50,820 nucleotides of DNA from Streptococcus oralis. GTDB lineage: Bacteria; Bacillota; Bacilli; Lactobacillales; Streptococcaceae. A model generated the notes under the pieces. That model was not told where the DNA came from. It was given only the letters and a program-made list of their open reading frames with translations, and did not search any database. The position numbers and the translations under genes were made by a program. The stretch lies in assembly GCF_001075875.1 (NCBI RefSeq), contig NZ_JUOS01000029.1, positions 1 to 50,820 of the forward strand, read 5' to 3'. Each line of letters opens with the position of its first letter. The stretch's first letter is position 1. Positions 26,459 to 36,476 of the stretch are shown here, piece by piece.

Positions 26459-26772
26459 AAAAAACCTTGCTTAACGCAAGGTAAACAGAGCAAGGTCGAT
26501 TTCTTTCTATTTTTGGGAGAAGAAAGAGAAAAATATGCACCTCTAGTAAGATATACATCTAAATCTAAAGTCTCGCATATAAACTTCGAATCGAAAACGA
26601 AGGCATCGTTATGGATGATAGTTGCATGAACTCATGAATTTCTTCCTGTGTCCAGCAAAACGCAAAGAAAAAATAAGTCGACTCAACAAACAACATAGAC
26701 GATGTCTGGGCTAATTCGAGTCTGTTTGTAAAGAATTTTACCATATCACTGACTTCTTTCCCTGCCCTGTCA
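26459..26772 (-). ncRNA. Candidate structured RNA of about 310 nt (or short mRNA), isolated unit between gltX and alaA
   Basis: A strong promoter predicts a start near 26,772 and an intrinsic terminator (CCTTGC, loop, GCAAGG, T6) ends at 26,459. The 5' end CAGGGCAGGG (26,760-26,769 on the minus strand) can pair along 10 bp with CCUUGCUCUG (26,486-26,495), immediately before the terminator. The pairing can be lengthened by GUGA with UUUAC and one bulge. A closing stem that joins both ends is typical of structured RNAs such as 6S. I do not recognise the family: it lacks the CCA end of tmRNA and the usual RNase P core. A 59-codon frame lies inside. Confidence 0.5.
26565..26744 (-). CDS. Possible small protein of 59 residues inside the orphan transcript
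   Basis: Starts ATG GTA AAA TTC and ends TAG. The product begins MVKFFTNRLELAQTSSMLFV, has an aromatic, hydrophobic middle (STYFFFAFCW) and then TQEEIHEFMQL. The closest purine-rich site, AGGGAAAG, is about 12 nt upstream of the ATG, which is long for a ribosome site. It starts about 28 nt into the transcript. It could be a real small membrane-associated protein, a regulatory peptide, or chance coding within a structured RNA. Confidence 0.3.
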   Translation of the reverse strand: MVKFFTNRLELAQTSSMLFVESTYFFFAFCWTQEEIHEFMQLSSITMPSFSIRSLYARL

Positions 26773-26778
26773 CTTAGT

Positions 26779-26807
26779 ATTATACACTAAAACTTTTGCA
26801 TTTTCAA
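26779..26807 (-). promoter_or_regulatory. Promoter of the orphan transcript
   Basis: TTGAAA (26,802-26,807), 17 bp, TATAAT (26,779-26,784) on the minus strand. Confidence 0.8.
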
Positions 26808-26881
26808 ATAAGTACATGTAAAAAGAACTCTTTTTAAAGCGCCACCTAAACATTTAATTGAACATGATTCTACTTTGGCAA

Positions 26882-26912
26882 CAAAAAAGAGAGAACCTTG
26901 TGATTCTCTCTG
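26882..26912 (-). terminator. Terminator of gltX
   Basis: Minus-strand AGAGAGAATCACAAGGTTCTCTCT hairpin (the two arms are AGAGAGAA and TTCTCTCT), followed by TTTTTTG. Confidence 0.88.
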
Positions 26913-26958
26913 AACTAAGTCCTACAATTACTATAATTAAAAGTAGTCGAAACTTAGC

Positions 26959-28419
26959 TTATTTTGCAATCTCTGCCAACATTTTTTCAATATGTTGGAT
27001 TGATTTTTCGCGGCCAAGCAAGTAGATGGTTTCTGGTAGTTCTGGCCCATGCATCTCACCTGAAACAGCGATACGGATTGGCATGAAGAGGTTCTTCCCT
27101 TTGATACCTGTTTCTTTTTGAACTGCTTTGATTTGCGGGAAGATGTTTTCCACCACAAACTCGTCGTCTGACATAGACTCAAGTTTTGCCTTAAAGGCCT
27201 CAAGTACAGTCGGAACAGTTTCACCAGCCATCACTTCTCGTTCAGCTTCTGTCAATTCTGGGAAGTCTGAGAAGAAAAGGTCTGTCAATGGAACGATTTC
27301 GTCAACTGACTTCATTTGTGGTTTGTAGAGTTCCACCAATTTTTTAGCCTTGTCTGTCAAACGTCCTGCTTCTTCAAGGAATGGTTTTGCCATTTCAAAA
27401 ATAGTCTCGAGGTCTGCATTCTTGATATAGTCATTGCTCATCCAATCAAGTTTCTTCTGGTCGAAGGCTGCTGGAGACTTACTAAGACGGTTTTCATCAA
27501 AGAGCTTGATGAGTTCTTGACGAGAGAAGATTTCATCTTCCCCGCCAGGGTTCCAGCCAAGAAGAGCGATAAAGTTAAAGACTGCTTCTGGAAGGTAGCC
27601 CTTTTTACGGTAATCTTCGATGAACTGAAGGGTGTTGGTGTCACGTTTAGATAACTTCTTACCAGTTTCAGAGTTGATAATCAAAGTCATGTGACCGAAC
27701 TCTGGAGCTTCCCAACCAAGTGCTTCATAAACCATAAGCTGTTTTGGTGTATTAGCAATATGGTCATCTCCACGGATAACGTGAGAGATTTGCATATCGT
27801 GGTCATCAATGACAACAGCAAAGTTGTATGTTGGGTAACCATCTTTCTTTTGGATAACCCAGTCCCCACCGATATTACCACCTTCAAACTCGATATCACC
27901 TTTGACCATATCATGCCACTTATAGATACCAGACTCATTCACTGCTAAACGCACAGTTGGGATAACACCTGCGGCTTCACGTTCTGCAACATAAGCTGCT
28001 TTTTCTTCCTCGCTCATGCCAAGGTATTCGTTAATGTAACGAGGTGTTTCACCTGCGGCTTCTTGGCGTTCGCGTTCAGCTGCCAACTCTTCTTCTGTAA
28101 CGTAAGATTTGTAGGCTTTCCCTTCAGCCAAGAGTTGGTCGATGTATTTTTGATAAAGTTCCAAACGCTCAGACTGGCGGTAGTTTTCATGAGTTTCCGG
28201 ACTTTCATCCCAATCCATACCCAACCAACGAAGGTTTTCAAGCTGTGAACGTTCTCCATCTTCGACATGGCGCTTACGGTCAGTATCTTCGATACGGATA
28301 ATAAAAGTTCCACCATGATGACGTGCGTAAAGGTAGTTAAACAATGCTGTACGGGCATTTCCGATGTGTAGTAGTCCTGTTGGACTTGGTGCGTAACGTA
28401 CGCGGATATCTTTTGACAT
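26959..28419 (-). CDS. gltX: Glutamyl-tRNA synthetase
   Basis: 486 residues, full length for a bacterial GluRS. It charges tRNA-Glu; in bacteria without GlnRS it also mischarges tRNA-Gln for GatCAB. The class I signatures are HIGN (18-21) in [16 protein letters not shown] and KLSKR (255-259). Promoter TTGGAC, 17 bp, TATAAT lies near 28,468-28,496, with AGGAGAAG before the ATG. It has its own terminator, so it is a single-gene unit. Confidence 0.97.
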   Translation of the reverse strand: MSKDIRVRYAPSPTGLLHIGNARTALFNYLYARHHGGTFIIRIEDTDRKRHVEDGERSQLENLRWLGMDWDESPETHENYRQSERLELYQKYIDQLLAEGKAYKSYVTEEELAAERERQEAAGETPRYINEYLGMSEEEKAAYVAEREAAGVIPTVRLAVNESGIYKWHDMVKGDIEFEGGNIGGDWVIQKKDGYPTYNFAVVIDDHDMQISHVIRGDDHIANTPKQLMVYEALGWEAPEFGHMTLIINSETGKKLSKRDTNTLQFIEDYRKKGYLPEAVFNFIALLGWNPGGEDEIFSRQELIKLFDENRLSKSPAAFDQKKLDWMSNDYIKNADLETIFEMAKPFLEEAGRLTDKAKKLVELYKPQMKSVDEIVPLTDLFFSDFPELTEAEREVMAGETVPTVLEAFKAKLESMSDDEFVVENIFPQIKAVQKETGIKGKNLFMPIRIAVSGEMHGPELPETIYLLGREKSIQHIEKMLAEIAK

Positions 28420-28513
28420 AGCTTCTCCTATAAAGTCTCTAGGCGTCTGCCTTTTTCCTCTCTATATTATATCACAAGTCTTGCCAGAGTCCAATTTCTC
28501 TTTTCTAGAAAAA

Positions 28514-28541
28514 GCAAAAAGAGTGGTAAAACCACTCTTTT
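28514..28541 (-). terminator. Terminator of pgi
   Basis: AAAAGAGTGGT and ACCACTCTTTTT form a perfect stem with a TTT loop, nine bases beyond the pgi stop. Confidence 0.92.
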
Positions 28542-28549
28542 CAGCTCTA

Positions 28550-29899
28550 TTATAGACGAGCATTAAGTTCTTTGCTCAATTCTTCAAATCCTGGTTTACC
28601 AAGAAGGGCAAACATGTTGCGTTTGTAAGCTTCAACACCCGGTTGGTCAAATGGGTTAATGGCATTCAAGTAACCTGAAAGGGCGATAGCCAATTCGAAG
28701 AAGTAGATTGTGTAACCAAGAGTGAAGGCATCTTGCTCAGGAAGAGTTACGTACATGTTTGGTACGTCACCATCAGTGTGGGCAAGAAGAACACCGTCAG
28801 TCGCTTTTTTGTTTACGAAGTCAACGTCTTTTCCTTGGAGGTAGCCAAGTCCATCAAGATCTGCTTCCAAAGTAGGGATAATCACGTTCTTACGTGGTTT
28901 GTCAACACGGACAACTGTTTCAAACATGATACGAGTTCCTTCTTGGATAAATTGACCCAATGAGTGCAAGTCTGTTGAGAAGTTAGCTGAAGTTGGGTAG
29001 ATACCTTTTTGGTCTTTTCCTTCTGATTCACCAGCCAATTGTTTCCACCATTCTGAGAAGTATTGAAGTGATGGCTCGTAGTTTACCAAGATTTCAGTAG
29101 CATATCCTTTACGGTAAAGGATGTTACGAACTGCAGCGTATTGGTAAGCTTCGTTTTCTGAAAGTTTGTCTGATGTGTAATCTTTACGAGCAGCATTAGC
29201 ACCTTCCATAAGGGCTTTGATATCTGCACCTGATGCAGCGATTGGAAGCAATCCAACTGCTGTCAATACTGAGAAGCGTCCACCGATATCATCTGGAACT
29301 ACAAAAGTTTCCCAACCGTTAGCATCTGCTTCAACCTTAACTGCACCTTTTTGGCGGTCAGTTGTTGCATAGATACGTTTGTTAGCTTCTTCTTGACCGT
29401 ATTTCTTCACCAAGAGTTCTTTGAAGACACGGAAAGCGATGGCTGGTTCAGTTGTTGTACCTGATTTAGAAATCACGTTTACTGAGAAGTCTTTATCTGA
29501 AACATACTCTACCAAGTCAGCAAGGTAAGTTGATGAGATTGAGTTCCCAGCGTAAAGGATTTGTGGTGCTTTGCGTTCTTCTTTGGTTTGCAAGTTTGCA
29601 AAATGGTGGTTCAAGAAGTCAATGGCTGCTTTAGCTCCAAGGTATGATCCACCGATACCGATAACAACCAAAACATCGCTGTCTGATTTGATTTGCTCAG
29701 CAGCTTTCAAGATGCGGTCAAATTCTTCGCGGTCGTAGTTTTCAGGAAGGTCCAACCAACCCAAGAAGTCGCTACCAGCACCAGTTCCTTTACGGATCAA
29801 TTCGTCTGCTGCTGTAACTTGTGCTTGCATGTACTCCACTTCATGTGGTGCAACAAATTTGTCTAATACTTTTGAATAATCAAATTTAATATGTGACAT
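28550..29899 (-). CDS. pgi: Glucose-6-phosphate isomerase
   Basis: 449 residues from [10 protein letters not shown], which has TTTGGAGGAAT upstream; the frame is open for 25 more codons but these cover the promoter. The short Gram-positive type. It interconverts glucose-6-phosphate and fructose-6-phosphate in glycolysis. Signature segments [13 protein letters not shown] and [12 protein letters not shown] (sugar-phosphate binding) and the catalytic region GQFIQEGTR are present. Highly biased codon use fits strong expression. A Tn916-family element is inserted directly upstream of its promoter. Confidence 0.97.
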   Translation of the reverse strand: MSHIKFDYSKVLDKFVAPHEVEYMQAQVTAADELIRKGTGAGSDFLGWLDLPENYDREEFDRILKAAEQIKSDSDVLVVIGIGGSYLGAKAAIDFLNHHFANLQTKEERKAPQILYAGNSISSTYLADLVEYVSDKDFSVNVISKSGTTTEPAIAFRVFKELLVKKYGQEEANKRIYATTDRQKGAVKVEADANGWETFVVPDDIGGRFSVLTAVGLLPIAASGADIKALMEGANAARKDYTSDKLSENEAYQYAAVRNILYRKGYATEILVNYEPSLQYFSEWWKQLAGESEGKDQKGIYPTSANFSTDLHSLGQFIQEGTRIMFETVVRVDKPRKNVIIPTLEADLDGLGYLQGKDVDFVNKKATDGVLLAHTDGDVPNMYVTLPEQDAFTLGYTIYFFELAIALSGYLNAINPFDQPGVEAYKRNMFALLGKPGFEELSKELNARL

Positions 29900-29927
29900 A
29901 GTATTCCTCCAAAATTTCTTCCTTTCT

Positions 29928-29956
29928 ATCATAACGCTTACTAACAATTTTTTCAA
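29928..29956 (-). promoter_or_regulatory. pgi promoter, adjoining the element
   Basis: TTGAAA (29,951-29,956), 17 bp, TATGAT (29,928-29,933) on the minus strand. The -35 is kept, but sequence upstream of about 29,960-29,980 belongs to the mobile element. Confidence 0.82.
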
Positions 29957-30106
29957 GTTTTTATTTTTAAACAAAGTATAAATTTCTAATTATCTTTTTA
30001 TATTTTCTTAAATGCTCGTAAAGCCTTATTCTATGTGCTTTCGAGTATTTTTACTGTAGGAAGATACTTCACGTTTCTTTGCATATTTCCTCATGTCTTA
30101 GCTGTC

Positions 30107-30132
30107 AGAAGTGGTAAATAAGTAGTAAATTC
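30107..30132. promoter_or_regulatory. Int arm-binding repeats (DR-2 type)
   Basis: Two tandem copies, AAGTGGTAAATA and AAGTAGTAAATTC, lie between int and the end of the element. They match the sequence bound by the N-terminal domain of Tn916 integrase. The remaining stretch 29,985-30,106 is AT-rich terminal DNA without genes. Confidence 0.75.
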
Positions 30133-30142
30133 ATTTGTACTA

Positions 30143-31360
30143 CTAAGCAACAAGACGCTCCTGTTGCTTCTCTTTATTCAAGCGTTTCATTTCTGCCATT
30201 GCAGAATCGAATGTTGCATGTGCGTAATAGTTCAGCGTCATGGCTATATTAGCATGTCCCATAATGTACTGTAATGCCTTTGGATTCATTCCTGCATTTG
30301 CATAGTTGGTACAGAATGTATGTCGCAAACTATGTGGAGTGATGTGTGGCAATTTATCCTCGTTATACTTATTGTATTTCTTAACAAGACCTTTCATCAT
30401 GCCGTTGTAATCACTTGCCACTTTTGGATAGTTCTTTCTATTAAGAAAGAGGAAATCACTATATCCATCAATCTCAACACGCTTATCATTCTTTCGATTC
30501 GCTAACACTCGCTTAAATGCTTGATAGGCTTCTTCAACCATAGGAACTTGACGTTCGCCACTTTTGGTCTTTGGTGTTTCAATGTAGTACCCAATTTCAG
30601 TATCTCTCAATAGCTGATGGTCTATATTGACAAGACGATTCTCAAAATCTAAATCTGGAAGTGTCAAACCACCAAACTCTGAAATACGAAGACCTGTTTT
30701 TAAGAGTATCAGAATTTCATCATAATTTTTGCTGTAGGTTTTATCAGCTTTTGCAAAGGCTAACAGTTTTTCTTCCTGTTCTTCTGTTAGTACGGTCTTA
30801 GGGACAGTATCATCATCAAGAACTGCTTTCAGTTGAAAGTCAAATGGATTCTTCCGAACACAATCATCTTGTATAGCAATATAGAATGAAGCCTTTAAAG
30901 AACGTTTGTAGTTATTGATGGTTTGATAAGCATAACCATTTTCACTCATTCTAATAGCCCATTCTTTAGCGTCTGATGGCTTAATACTGTCAATACTTCT
31001 TACACCTAACTTGTCTTTCTTCAAAATATCCATAAGATATTTGCGTCCAGTTTCAGTGTTTTTTCTAACCTTTGGTCTTTGAGCGTTCTGTTTTGCGTAA
31101 AGCTGGCAGAGTGTCATTTTCTTTCCTACAACATCAATACCATCATGAATGTCTTTCTGTAACTCTGCGATTTTCTCTCTAAGTGAGATACAATCACGCT
31201 TTCCTGCTGGTACTCGGTCTGTAGCCACAAGTTTCCACGAGTAAACAAATTGCGGTTCTCCAAATGAATCTATATATTTGTATAAGTATCTTCCGTCTTT
31301 TCGTTGGCTCTCTCCAGTCTTTAAGATTCGACCTTTATTGTCACGTCTTTTTTCTGACAT
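30143..31360 (-). CDS. int: Tn916 tyrosine integrase
   Basis: 405 residues, identical in length to Tn916 Int. An N-terminal arm-binding domain (1-75), a core-binding domain (about 80-180) and a catalytic domain. Active residues visible: Arg225 in KTGLRISE, His343 and Arg346 in HSLRHTF, His369 in IMGHAN, and Tyr379 in NYYAHA. It excises the element to a circle and inserts it at AT-rich targets. It reads outward towards pgi. Confidence 0.97.
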   Translation of the reverse strand: MSEKRRDNKGRILKTGESQRKDGRYLYKYIDSFGEPQFVYSWKLVATDRVPAGKRDCISLREKIAELQKDIHDGIDVVGKKMTLCQLYAKQNAQRPKVRKNTETGRKYLMDILKKDKLGVRSIDSIKPSDAKEWAIRMSENGYAYQTINNYKRSLKASFYIAIQDDCVRKNPFDFQLKAVLDDDTVPKTVLTEEQEEKLLAFAKADKTYSKNYDEILILLKTGLRISEFGGLTLPDLDFENRLVNIDHQLLRDTEIGYYIETPKTKSGERQVPMVEEAYQAFKRVLANRKNDKRVEIDGYSDFLFLNRKNYPKVASDYNGMMKGLVKKYNKYNEDKLPHITPHSLRHTFCTNYANAGMNPKALQYIMGHANIAMTLNYYAHATFDSAMAEMKRLNKEKQQERLVA

Positions 31361-31441
31361 GGCATTTGCTCCTTTCCTTTATGGAAAGAGCCTTGATACG
31401 ACTTAATACTATTTTATCATATACAAGACCCTTTGGCGACG

Positions 31442-31645
31442 CTAGATTGCGTCCAATGTATCTATAATTTTTTCAAATTGTTTTCGTTTAATCTGAATAC
31501 GATTGCCATTCATAATCAGCCAATTTGCATTTTTATTTTCCTCTGCCAAGCGTCGTAGCTTGTTTTCGCCAATACGAAAATATTTTGACGCTTCTTCAAT
31601 GGTTAGGGTATAACGTTCCCAAATAGGAATGTCAGTCTGCTTCAT
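31442..31645 (-). CDS. xis: Tn916 excisionase
   Basis: 67 residues: [20 protein letters not shown] at the N-terminus and a winged-helix core ([16 protein letters not shown]). Xis bends DNA at both arms and biases Int towards excision. Strong AAAGGAGG ribosome site. Transcribed with int, 81 bp upstream of it. Confidence 0.96.
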
Positions 31646-31880
31646 AAAATCCTCCTTTCCAAATCACTTATTTGGATTTCATAAAAGTTGTTTTACCAGC
31701 AATCGAACAGCTTTAGCAAAGCTCACGGGAGTTCCACCCCTGCATGGTTCTCATGTAGCCATACTCATTGCCTGCGACGGTTTTATCACGCTCGGACTAT
31801 TGACTGTATGGGAGTATCATTATCACGATAAGAATGTCGTTGCAGGCAATCCTGCTAAAGATTGCTTCTCGGATCACTAA
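31629..31880 (+). CDS. orf5: Possible Orf5 of Tn916, opposite strand
   Basis: 83 residues beginning [14 protein letters not shown], overlapping the start of xis in the opposite direction. It matches my memory of an 83-residue frame named orf5 in Tn916, but no ribosome site precedes it and no domain is seen. It may be only an open frame. The interval 31,646-32,105 otherwise holds hairpins and no convincing gene. Confidence 0.3.
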
Positions 31881-32058
31881 CATGAATCGCTCGCTATCTT
31901 TATAAGATAGGTCATGGCGGTTAGTTCCGTTGGCTCTTTTCTTATCGAAACGTATTCGATTACTTTTATTCAGTTTTCAAAGAACAATGGCTCGTTAGCC
32001 TATCAAAACACATTGAAAGCTCAATATGCTTTGGTGGAATAACAAACCTCCCTGTTCG

Positions 32059-32087
32059 GGAAGCGTGGAATGGTTTAGCACGCTTCC
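32059..32087. repeat. Perfect inverted repeat upstream of the orf8 stop
   Basis: GGAAGCGTG and CACGCTTCC, 9 bp each, separated by 11 bp. It lies just downstream of orf8, on the path of transcripts towards xis and int. No T-run follows, so it is more likely an RNA structure or a processing site than a terminator. Confidence 0.6.
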
Positions 32088-32105
32088 ACGAAAGGAGAGA
32101 GGATA

Positions 32106-32336
32106 TTACTTAATTTCAAATGACAAAATCTTTGTAATCAGTCTGGTTTCCATTCTTCCACGTAAGACTTCATCAACGACCATACTTTGATTGCCATATT
32201 CATCTTTCATAAGTCGTAGGGAACGCTTCGTTATGTACCCTCTGTAATGATGTAGAATCTGGTTAATCGCTTCGGTATCGCCATCTGTTGCCTTTACAAT
32301 GAGAGGAAAGGGAATCATAGGATATTGTGTTTTCAT
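32106..32336 (-). CDS. orf8: Tn916 Orf8, helix-turn-helix regulator
   Basis: 76 residues with IPFPLIVKATDGDTEAINQILHHYRGYI, the helix-turn-helix-like region seen next to sigma-like Orf7 in this family. In Tn916, orf7 and orf8 products raise transcription that reaches xis and int. It overlaps orf7 by 4 bp, so the two are translationally coupled. Confidence 0.92.
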   Translation of the reverse strand: MKTQYPMIPFPLIVKATDGDTEAINQILHHYRGYITKRSLRLMKDEYGNQSMVVDEVLRGRMETRLITKILSFEIK

Positions 32337-32755
32337 TCTTCAAATTCCTCCATAAACTTTTTAATTAAGGCTAGTCCACTGGTTCTATGCCGATAGACAG
32401 TAGAACGGTTCAATTTCAACAGGTCTGCAATTTCTGAATCGCTCATGTCCATAAAGTAAAACAGCAGTAGAATTTCACGTTTCTTGTCTGGCAACTCACG
32501 TAATGCTTCACTCAACAAATCATTTTCAACGCCTACTGATAACCCATTGAGTGTAAAAATCTGAAAGTCAGTTGAATAGTTATCTGTTGTCGCAAACTGG
32601 CTAACAAGATAATCGCCAACATCCGAAAAGGACACCTCACGCTTTGCAATCCTTGAAAGATAAAGCATATAATTCTTTCGCTCGTCTTCCATAGCACGTT
32701 TACAGATATAGTCAAACTGATTTTCTATTGTGGTCTGAAAAGAAGATGGTTTCAT
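32333..32755 (-). CDS. orf7: Tn916 Orf7, sigma-70 region 4-like activator
   Basis: 140 residues from MKPSSFQTTI, chosen because GGGGGTGAG lies 4 nt upstream; a Met three codons earlier falls within that site. The C-terminal half has a sigma region 4 helix-turn-helix (LPDKKREILLLFYFMDMSDSEIADLLKLNRSTVYRHR in the order expected). It acts with Orf8 to promote excision-gene expression. Distance to tet(M) is now increased by Tn917. Confidence 0.93.
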   Translation of the reverse strand: MKPSSFQTTIENQFDYICKRAMEDERKNYMLYLSRIAKREVSFSDVGDYLVSQFATTDNYSTDFQIFTLNGLSVGVENDLLSEALRELPDKKREILLLFYFMDMSDSEIADLLKLNRSTVYRHRTSGLALIKKFMEEFEE

Positions 32756-32890
32756 GTTTCTCACCCCCTTTCTGTCTAGGAAAGGAAGTGAGCCTTGCTC
32801 GTTTATCTCCTTTCACTCTTAGTCCCAATGTGAAAGGGGGATTTGTTGCATTACTGATAAATAAACTTTGTAAAAAAGTTCTGAATAGCC

Positions 32891-32931
32891 AAAAAAGCAT
32901 ATAAACAGATTTATTTCTCTGTTTACATGCT
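32891..32931 (-). terminator. Hairpin terminator in the orf7 leader
   Basis: Minus-strand GCATGTAAACAGA pairs with TCTGTTTATATGC, followed by TTTTTTGG. It lies about 140 nt upstream of orf7, so reaching orf7 requires read-through or anti-termination. Confidence 0.8.
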
Positions 32932-33519
<588 letters not shown>

Positions 33520-33554
33520 GGGTACAAATTCCCACTAAACCAATGTTTCAAGGC

Positions 33555-36473
33555 CTATTTATTTTTTATATTCAATTCTCTTAAGTGTTTAGGAATAGAT
33601 AACAAGTCAAATTTATACTCTCCAAGAAAAGTGATATGCTCCCAATTAATAGGAGATACATGCTTCATATACTTAGTTACTTCGGGATCTATTTTGACGA
33701 GATAATTATAAGCTGCTTGTAAGTAGACGGCGTTCCATATACTTATTGCATTTATTAACACATTAAGCGCACTAGCACTTTGAAGTTGTCGGCGAATATC
33801 GCGCTCCATAAATTTTCCGCGTCGCCCAAAAAATAGTTCTCTAGCTAAAGCATTAATCGCTTCTGTCTTATTTAGTCCATGAGTGATCCTTCGCCGTAGC
33901 TCACTATCTGTAATATAATCTATCATAAAAATGCTCTTTTCAATGCGACCTAGTTCTCTCAGTGCAAGAGCTACTCTATTCTTACGTGCGTATGAGCCTA
34001 GCTTTCCTAATAGTAAAGAACTAGATACTTTTCCTGTTTGAATCGAATAGGCGATTCGTTTAATTTCATCATAGTTTTCTTCAATAATTTTTACATTGAT
34101 TTTTCCGCTTATATCTTCTGATAAGTTAGGGTAGTAGGAAGGTGATTTGATAGAAAATAATTGTGATTTTTTTATATTTCTGATGCGAGGTTCAAAATCA
34201 AAGCCTAGTAATGCGGTCATTCCAAACACCTGATCAGAATACCCATTTGTATCAGTAAAATGTTCCTCAATATCTAGATCTGTTTCATGATAAAGTAGGC
34301 CATCAAGGGTATGAGTAGCTTCCCTTGTATTAGTTGAAGCAACCTCGATATGATGAGTCGTATGCCTATCATTTATTGATCGAATCATTGTAGCTCCTTT
34401 TTCCATACTTTTGTAATGTGGATTAACATCGGATTTTAGAGCTGAGACGCCCACTGGGACGCGCATTCCGTCTGAAGCAGTGGTTTTTCCTTCACCCCAA
34501 AAGTCTGCAACAGGAAGCTTTAACTGATAATTAACCAAAACAGATTGAGCACGAGTCAGAGCTTCTTTATAAAAGCGCCATTGTTTGGCATTGGCTAACT
34601 GAGAATAAGAAATTCCAGGAGTTGATTGGGCCATTTTTTCAAGACCAATATTCATCCCTAAACCCAGCAAAGCAGCAAAAATAATTTTTCTTTCTTGTTC
34701 ACTCGGCGGTTTCCCTGTAGAATCATGACTAAATTCTTGTGAAAAGTTGGTCCAACTGTCCACCTCAATTAAAAGATCACTAAGCCTTATCTTAGGAATT
34801 ATTGAATAAAGTTTTTTTCTATATATTTCTGCTTCGCTAGGTGTAACTTTTTCCAACTTTTTAAGGTTTGCTCTTGAAATTCTCTTATCAACTGTCGAAT
34901 AAAATTGAAGCTGTAAATCTAAAATTATTTCCCGATCCTTTAAATAGTCCTCAAACGTGTCTGGAATAGTTTCTGAATCAATACAAGCAGATAAATCAAC
35001 TAAGTAATCATCAATATTTCGATGGATCATACTTCCTTCAACTGAAATATCTCCTGATCGAATATTGTTCTTTAGCTCGGTGAAAGCTACTAACTCATAG
35101 TAAGACCGATCTATTTTCCCCTCTTCTGGCCGAACAAGGCTTTTCCATTTTTTACTCACAAAATCAGTAGAAGTATCTGCCGGTATTTTTCTTTTACCAC
35201 TATTGTGTAAATCAGTTAGTTGAGTTAGGGCCATGAGGACTGGATTTGCTGCCGGAGTTGCTTTGAACGAAAGGGTCCTCAATAACATTGGCGTGTATCT
35301 TCGGAGGTAATTAGCTTTATTTCGAACCATTTCTAAATAGCCATGATTTTTATTACCTGTAATTTTTTTAGCTTCTTCTCCATCTTGTACTAAATCTTCC
35401 CAAGGCATGATTCGTTCAATTTCGTCAAAAGGATTACTATCATTATCTTTTGCAAAGTGAAGAGCATCAATTAAAGAAGCATAATGTTCCAATTTTTTAG
35501 TAGCCAATTTTCCTTTTTCTTTTAACTGTTCTTGTGAATCACGTGTCCCTTTGCGTTTAATACTTGCTAAAATGCGGTCATTAATCTCAATCAGTTGATC
35601 GATCAGATATTGATGATGATTGACTAAAAAAGCAATAAGTAAAGAGTATCTTTTTTCAAGCTCAAAACGGGAGAAGTCATATGCATCATAATTTTCCCCT
35701 AGTCTAGCTAGCTGAAGAAACCTGTTCCGATTAATATGGGAGACATTAATTGTCCCGAGTCCCATGGAAGCAATCACTTCCACTTTTTTACAAATACTCA
35801 TAAAGCTTTCTGGATTTGCCTTACCTGGAATGTCTTTTAGCCAAGCGAGTTTAGTTATTTTCGTCTCTTCATAAATTTGAAACAAACTCTCTAGTTTTTC
35901 AATTTGTATATCTGTTAATGAACAGAGTAATATTGAAAATAAGTTGTTTTCTGCTTTATCTCGACAGCGGCTTATAATGTCTTCAAGTGTAGCTATAGAT
36001 GGAAAAATAATTCTTTTTCGAGTTAAGAAATCAATTGTTTTTTTCATTAGATAGATAGAGTCATCATTTTCTAAAGCTAGTTCAATTAAATATTCTATTA
36101 ACTGTTTTTGTGTATTAGCACTACCGAATCGATGATAGTTGAATACTTCTAAGATCTCGTTGAAGTGATTTGCACGTGTATTTCTATGATCATATGAATT
36201 TAAATCAATTGCATCAAGATGGAGCTGTCGACTCACATAAGAAGTTAGTCTGGTTGATTTAATCGGCCAATTACTTAAAGAACACCCAGGATACCGGGCC
36301 AAACAAAGTTGTATCGCAAATCCTAGTTTATTGACCTTTCCACGGTGTTGATTAATAACCTCCAGATCATAATCAGAAAAACTAAAATACGCTTTAAAAT
36401 CCTCTTCTGATAAGTGGTCTACAGAAAGAAGTTGTTCACGCTGTGAAGTAGTTAAAATTCTTTTCATAGCCAT
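33555..36473 (-). CDS. tnpA: Tn917 transposase TnpA (Tn3 family)
   Basis: 972 residues, full length for a Tn3-family transposase; a Met two codons later is an alternative start. The catalytic DDE residues appear as Asp in TASDGMRVP, Asp in EHFTDTNGYSDQVF and Glu in INALARELFFGRRG. It binds the 38-bp ends and carries out replicative transposition, giving cointegrates that TnpR resolves. It starts 3 bp after tnpR. The stop lies 17 bp inside the hairpin at the transposon end. Confidence 0.97.
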   Translation of the reverse strand: MAMKRILTTSQREQLLSVDHLSEEDFKAYFSFSDYDLEVINQHRGKVNKLGFAIQLCLARYPGCSLSNWPIKSTRLTSYVSRQLHLDAIDLNSYDHRNTRANHFNEILEVFNYHRFGSANTQKQLIEYLIELALENDDSIYLMKKTIDFLTRKRIIFPSIATLEDIISRCRDKAENNLFSILLCSLTDIQIEKLESLFQIYEETKITKLAWLKDIPGKANPESFMSICKKVEVIASMGLGTINVSHINRNRFLQLARLGENYDAYDFSRFELEKRYSLLIAFLVNHHQYLIDQLIEINDRILASIKRKGTRDSQEQLKEKGKLATKKLEHYASLIDALHFAKDNDSNPFDEIERIMPWEDLVQDGEEAKKITGNKNHGYLEMVRNKANYLRRYTPMLLRTLSFKATPAANPVLMALTQLTDLHNSGKRKIPADTSTDFVSKKWKSLVRPEEGKIDRSYYELVAFTELKNNIRSGDISVEGSMIHRNIDDYLVDLSACIDSETIPDTFEDYLKDREIILDLQLQFYSTVDKRISRANLKKLEKVTPSEAEIYRKKLYSIIPKIRLSDLLIEVDSWTNFSQEFSHDSTGKPPSEQERKIIFAALLGLGMNIGLEKMAQSTPGISYSQLANAKQWRFYKEALTRAQSVLVNYQLKLPVADFWGEGKTTASDGMRVPVGVSALKSDVNPHYKSMEKGATMIRSINDRHTTHHIEVASTNTREATHTLDGLLYHETDLDIEEHFTDTNGYSDQVFGMTALLGFDFEPRIRNIKKSQLFSIKSPSYYPNLSEDISGKINVKIIEENYDEIKRIAYSIQTGKVSSSLLLGKLGSYARKNRVALALRELGRIEKSIFMIDYITDSELRRRITHGLNKTEAINALARELFFGRRGKFMERDIRRQLQSASALNVLINAISIWNAVYLQAAYNYLVKIDPEVTKYMKHVSPINWEHITFLGEYKFDLLSIPKHLRELNIKNK

Positions 36474-36476
36474 ATC

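Noticed and set aside
26380-26500. T-box or amino-acid attenuator ahead of alaA
   Set aside because: A terminator is present, but no T-box core motif is visible and alaA has its own promoter after the terminator, so the hairpin ends the unit upstream.
27316-27654. Frames antisense and out of phase within gltX
   Set aside because: Long open frames on both strands inside gltX follow from its codon bias; none has a promoter or ribosome site.
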